Positions 61,182 through 64,000 of a stretch of 64,000 nt of DNA are shown here, piece by piece. Origin of the DNA: Achromobacter sp. Bel (GTDB lineage Bacteria; Pseudomonadota; Gammaproteobacteria; Burkholderiales; Burkholderiaceae_B). Below the pieces are notes generated by a model. It searched no databases and had not been told where the DNA came from. It saw only the letters and a program-made list of their open reading frames with translations. The first letter of the stretch is position 1; each line of letters starts with the position of its first letter. The stretch spans positions 1-64,000 of the forward strand of contig NZ_JABBJN010000006.1 in NCBI RefSeq assembly GCF_012928505.1. Reading direction: 5' to 3'. A program made the position numbers and the translations under genes.

Positions 61182-62189
61182 ATGTATCTGGAACTGCGCG
61201 GCATACGGAAAACCTTCGACGCGTCGGTGGCGCTGGAGGATATCGACCTGTCCGTCGGCGAACACGAATTCGTCTGCCTGCTGGGCCCCAGCGGTTGCGG
61301 CAAGACGACCCTGCTGCGCATCGTGGCGGGCCTGTTGCCCTTCGATCGCGGCACCATCACCCTGGGCGGACGCGACCTGAGCGGATTGCCGGCGCGCAAG
61401 CGCGGATTCGGCATCGTGTTCCAGTCGTATTCGCTGTTTCCCAACATGACGGTGGCCGAGAACGTGGGCTACGGCCTGCGCATCCGGGGCGAGCCGCGCG
61501 ACCGCATCGCCGCGCGGGTGGGCGAGTTGCTGGCGTTGATCAAGCTGCCCGACTACGCGCCGCGCTATCCGCACCAGCTGTCGGGCGGACAGCAGCAGCG
61601 CGTGGCGCTGGCGCGGGCGCTAGCGGTGGACCCGGCGCTGATCCTGCTGGATGAACCGCTCTCGGCATTGGATGCGCGCGTGCGCACCGACATGCGGGCC
61701 GAGATCCACGACGTGCAGCGCCGGCTGAAGATCCCGACCATCATGGTGACGCACGACCAGGAGGAAGCGCTGACGCTGGCCGACAAGATCGTCTGCATGA
61801 ACGACGGGCGCATCGAGCAGGTCGGGTCGCCGTCCGACCTGTATCTACGGCCCCGCACGCGCTTCGTGGCCAACTTCGTGGGCTTGAGCAATCTGCTGCC
61901 CACCGATTGGGTACGCGATGCGATGCCCCATCTGCTGGCGACGCGGCCTGAAGGCGCCAGCGAGCGCTATGAGGCCTGCCTGCGCCCGGAAAACCTGCGC
62001 ATCGCCGCCGACGAGCAGGGACCTGGCCGCGTGCAGGACCTGACCTTCATGGGCAACCTGACGCGCTTGCGCGTCGCGTGGAAGGGGCGCGAGCTGGTGG
62101 TCGAGCAACACGGCGCGGCGGGCCTGTCGCGCGGCGCGCCGGTGCGGCTGGACATGGTGCCCGGCCAATGCGCCTGGGTCAGCGTATGA
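61182..62189 (+). CDS. ABC transporter ATP-binding protein, 2-aminoethylphosphonate/spermidine type
   Basis: 335-aa ATPase with C-terminal TOBE region. Walker A LGPSGCGKTTLLR, Q-loop GIVFQSYSLFPNMTV, signature LSGGQQQRVALAR, Walker B LILLDEPLSALD and switch histidine VTHDQEEAL. The C-terminal part after residue about 235 is short with CLRPENLRIA and ends in a beta-rich fold. It powers the permease encoded 22 bases downstream. Confidence 0.93.
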   Translation: MYLELRGIRKTFDASVALEDIDLSVGEHEFVCLLGPSGCGKTTLLRIVAGLLPFDRGTITLGGRDLSGLPARKRGFGIVFQSYSLFPNMTVAENVGYGLRIRGEPRDRIAARVGELLALIKLPDYAPRYPHQLSGGQQQRVALARALAVDPALILLDEPLSALDARVRTDMRAEIHDVQRRLKIPTIMVTHDQEEALTLADKIVCMNDGRIEQVGSPSDLYLRPRTRFVANFVGLSNLLPTDWVRDAMPHLLATRPEGASERYEACLRPENLRIAADEQGPGRVQDLTFMGNLTRLRVAWKGRELVVEQHGAAGLSRGAPVRLDMVPGQCAWVSV

Positions 62190-62211
62190 CGCGGCCGGGC
62201 GGAGTCCGCCG

Positions 62212-63894
62212 ATGAGCACGCTGCATGCCGGCGCGGCCGGCGCCGCGACGGCCGGGCGTGCCCCCTGGTCGGCCGATCGGCTGCTGCTGTGGACCTGCGT
62301 GGCGATTCCGCTGGCGGGTCTGGCGCTGTTCTTCCTGTATCCGCTGGCCACCGTCGCGTGGCGCAGCCTGGTAGAAAAAGATGGCTCGATCGGGCTGGGC
62401 AACTATGCCGAGGTATTCGCCACCCGCGGCATCCTGACCGCCACCGTCAACAGCCTCGTGATGAGCGCGGCCACTACCGTCGTCAGCATTACGCTGGGCT
62501 TCGCCATCGCCTACGGCCTGGACCGCAGTTGCATGCGCGGAAAGGCGTTCGTACGGCTGGCGCTGGTACTGCCGCTGCTGGCGCCGTCGCTGGTGCAGGG
62601 CCTGGGTCTGATCTTCATCCTGGGGCGCAACGGGCTGGTGCACCGCTGGACCGGCTGGGAAGTCGATATCTACGGCTTCTGGGGCCTGTTGATCTCGAAC
62701 GTGTTCTACGCCCTGCCCCAAGCGGTACTGATCCTGCAGGCCGCGTTGCGCAACACGGACGCCCGCTATTACGACGCGGCCGAAGTCATGGGCGCGTCCA
62801 GTGCACGGCAATTCTTCGACATTACCCTGCCCAACTGCAAGTTCGGGCTGCTGAGCGCGGCCTTCGTGGTGTTCGTCATCACCATCACCGACTTCGGCAA
62901 CGCGGCGGTGATCGGCGGCAACTACCGAGTGCTGGCCACGGAGATCTATAGCCAGGTGTCAGGCCAGATGAATTTCGGCATGGGGTCGGTGGTGGGCATC
63001 TTGCTGCTGCTGCCGTCGCTGATTTCCGTGCAGATCGAACGCGTGGCCTCGCAACGCCAGTTCGGATCGGCCTCGCCCAGCGGCATGCGGGTGGCGCCCC
63101 AGCCCGCGCCGGCTCGCGACGTGGTGTTCGGCATCGGCGTGCTGCTGGCCTGCAGCACGATCATCCTGACGGTGGCGACGGTGGTCTTCGCCAGTTTCAT
63201 GCGGCTGTGGCCCTACCGCATGGAATGGACGCTGAAGCACTATGACATCACCGTCAGCGGCGGCTACGCCCCCCTGTGGACGTCGCTGTACCTGTCGCTG
63301 GCGGCAGCCGGCGGCGGCGTGCTGCTGCTGTTCTTCCTGTGCTTCGGCGTCTGCCGCATCGGGCGCGGCTGGGCCAAGATCGTATACCTGCTGTCCGTGC
63401 TGCCCGTCGGGGTGCCGGGCCTGGTGCTGGGGCTGTCCTACATCTTCGCGTTCAATGCGCCCGGCACGCCCTTGTATGCGCTGTACGGCAGCGCGGCGCT
63501 GATCGCGCTGTGCAATTTCTACCACTATCACACGCAAGGGTTCCTGACGATGATGACGGGGATGCGCGCCGTGCCGCAGGCCCTGGAGGAAGCCGTCAGC
63601 TGCCTGGGCGGGGGCACCGCGCAGGTGTTGCGCGACGCAGTGCTGCCGCTGATCGCGCCTACCGTGCTGGGCGTGTTCTTTTTTCTGTTCATGCGATCGA
63701 TGGTCACGCTGTCGGCGGTGATCTTCCTGGTGACGCCGACCGTCAGCGTGGCGCCCGTGTCGGTGTTGCGGCTGGACGAGGCCGGGTTCGTTTCGCAGGC
63801 AGCGGCGTATTCCACGCTTATCATGCTGGTCGTTGGAGGTTCTCTGCTGGCCATGCGCGCGTTGATCGCCGGGGCGGCGCGGCGGCGGGGATAG
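62212..63894 (+). CDS. ABC transporter permease with two fused permease domains
   Basis: 560-aa inner-membrane protein with about 12 helices, made of two binding-protein-dependent permease domains in tandem (about 60-280 and 345-550), as in FbpB-type and 2-aminoethylphosphonate transporters. The cytoplasmic EAA loops are visible as YYDAAEVMGASSARQFFDIT in the first half and ALEEAVSCLGGGTAQVLRDA in the second. It completes the importer with the ATPase and binding protein. Start ATG at 62212. Confidence 0.92.
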   Translation: MSTLHAGAAGAATAGRAPWSADRLLLWTCVAIPLAGLALFFLYPLATVAWRSLVEKDGSIGLGNYAEVFATRGILTATVNSLVMSAATTVVSITLGFAIAYGLDRSCMRGKAFVRLALVLPLLAPSLVQGLGLIFILGRNGLVHRWTGWEVDIYGFWGLLISNVFYALPQAVLILQAALRNTDARYYDAAEVMGASSARQFFDITLPNCKFGLLSAAFVVFVITITDFGNAAVIGGNYRVLATEIYSQVSGQMNFGMGSVVGILLLLPSLISVQIERVASQRQFGSASPSGMRVAPQPAPARDVVFGIGVLLACSTIILTVATVVFASFMRLWPYRMEWTLKHYDITVSGGYAPLWTSLYLSLAAAGGGVLLLFFLCFGVCRIGRGWAKIVYLLSVLPVGVPGLVLGLSYIFAFNAPGTPLYALYGSAALIALCNFYHYHTQGFLTMMTGMRAVPQALEEAVSCLGGGTAQVLRDAVLPLIAPTVLGVFFFLFMRSMVTLSAVIFLVTPTVSVAPVSVLRLDEAGFVSQAAAYSTLIMLVVGGSLLAMRALIAGAARRRG

Positions 63895-63911
63895 ATTAGG
63901 AAGCATCGGAT

Positions 63912-64000
63912 ATGTGGCAAGAAGAGCGGTATCAAAGAATCCGCGCCCTGCTGTCGTCATTGCAGCAGGTATCGACCGACCGCATCGTCGGAGAGCTCGG
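63912..64000 (+). CDS. DeoR-type transcriptional regulator, partial (N-terminus only)
   Basis: Only 29 codons are in the window: MWQEERYQRIRALLSSLQQV followed by STDRIVGEL. This is the typical start of a DeoR-family helix-turn-helix (EERYQ-RI, then the first helix of the winged domain). AGGAAG lies before the ATG. It would regulate the transporter operon 17 bases upstream, probably in response to a sugar- or phosphonate-phosphate. Family assignment rests on few residues. Confidence 0.6.
   Translation, partial: MWQEERYQRIRALLSSLQQVSTDRIVGEL

Overview
The window is GC-rich DNA of a beta-proteobacterium, most probably Alcaligenaceae (Achromobacter/Bordetella type). This rests on gene content, on the protein lengths (RpoB 1370 aa, RpoC 1414 aa, RpoA 328 aa) and on the style of the encoded proteins; I could not run a search, so the genus is an inference. 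Nearly all core genes lie on the minus strand.

Layout. 1-2400: the N-terminal part of dsbD (cut by the window edge), cutA and a HIT hydrolase. 2400-11850: alpha and spc ribosomal genes, in transcription order rplN-rplX-rplE-rpsN-rpsH-rplF-rplR-rpsE-rpmD-rplO-secY-infA-rpmJ-rpsM-rpsK-rpsD-rpoA-rplQ, with a good promoter ahead of rplN and a strong UUCG-loop terminator after rplQ. 11850-23430: a block of about 12 kb of non-ribosomal genes inserted where rplN normally follows rpsQ: an LpxO-like dioxygenase, an aldehyde dehydrogenase, an ArsR-rhodanese regulator divergent from a DUF2938 membrane protein over a perfect inverted repeat, an AraC regulator divergent from an alpha/beta hydrolase fused operonically to a branched-chain-amino-acid-type ABC transporter (LivKGFHM, with a shortened LivG), and two secreted coiled-coil proteins. 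23430-33510: S10 and str genes (rpsL-rpsG-fusA-tuf-rpsJ, then after a terminator, a new promoter and a structured leader, rplC-rplD-rplW-rplB-rpsS-rplV-rpsC-rplP-rpmC-rpsQ).

34070-41030: a signalling island: a degenerate OmpR-type regulator, an intact OmpR-type regulator, a LysM-FecR secreted protein, a CHASE2 histidine kinase, a pseudokinase-TM-PEGA protein and a small lipoprotein. 41160-55050: rpoBC, rplJL, rplKA, nusG, secE, tRNA-Trp, a second tuf identical to the first, and tRNA-Thr, tRNA-Gly, tRNA-Tyr, led by a near-consensus promoter. Several leader and intergenic RNA structures (L10 leader, rplL-rpoB stem-loops) are visible.

55110-64000: a catabolic region. A minus-strand operon (HisN-like phosphatase, glutamine-synthetase-like ligase, aldehyde dehydrogenase, iron-type alcohol dehydrogenase) is divergent from a plus-strand ABC transporter of the 2-aminoethylphosphonate type (binding protein, ATPase, double-length permease) followed by the start of a DeoR-type regulator. 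The pairing suggests uptake of an amino-compound, gamma-glutamylation and oxidation; the substrate is not proven. The best candidates for undescribed biology are this pathway, the signalling island, the ArsR-rhodanese switch and the split ribosomal operon with its new leader.
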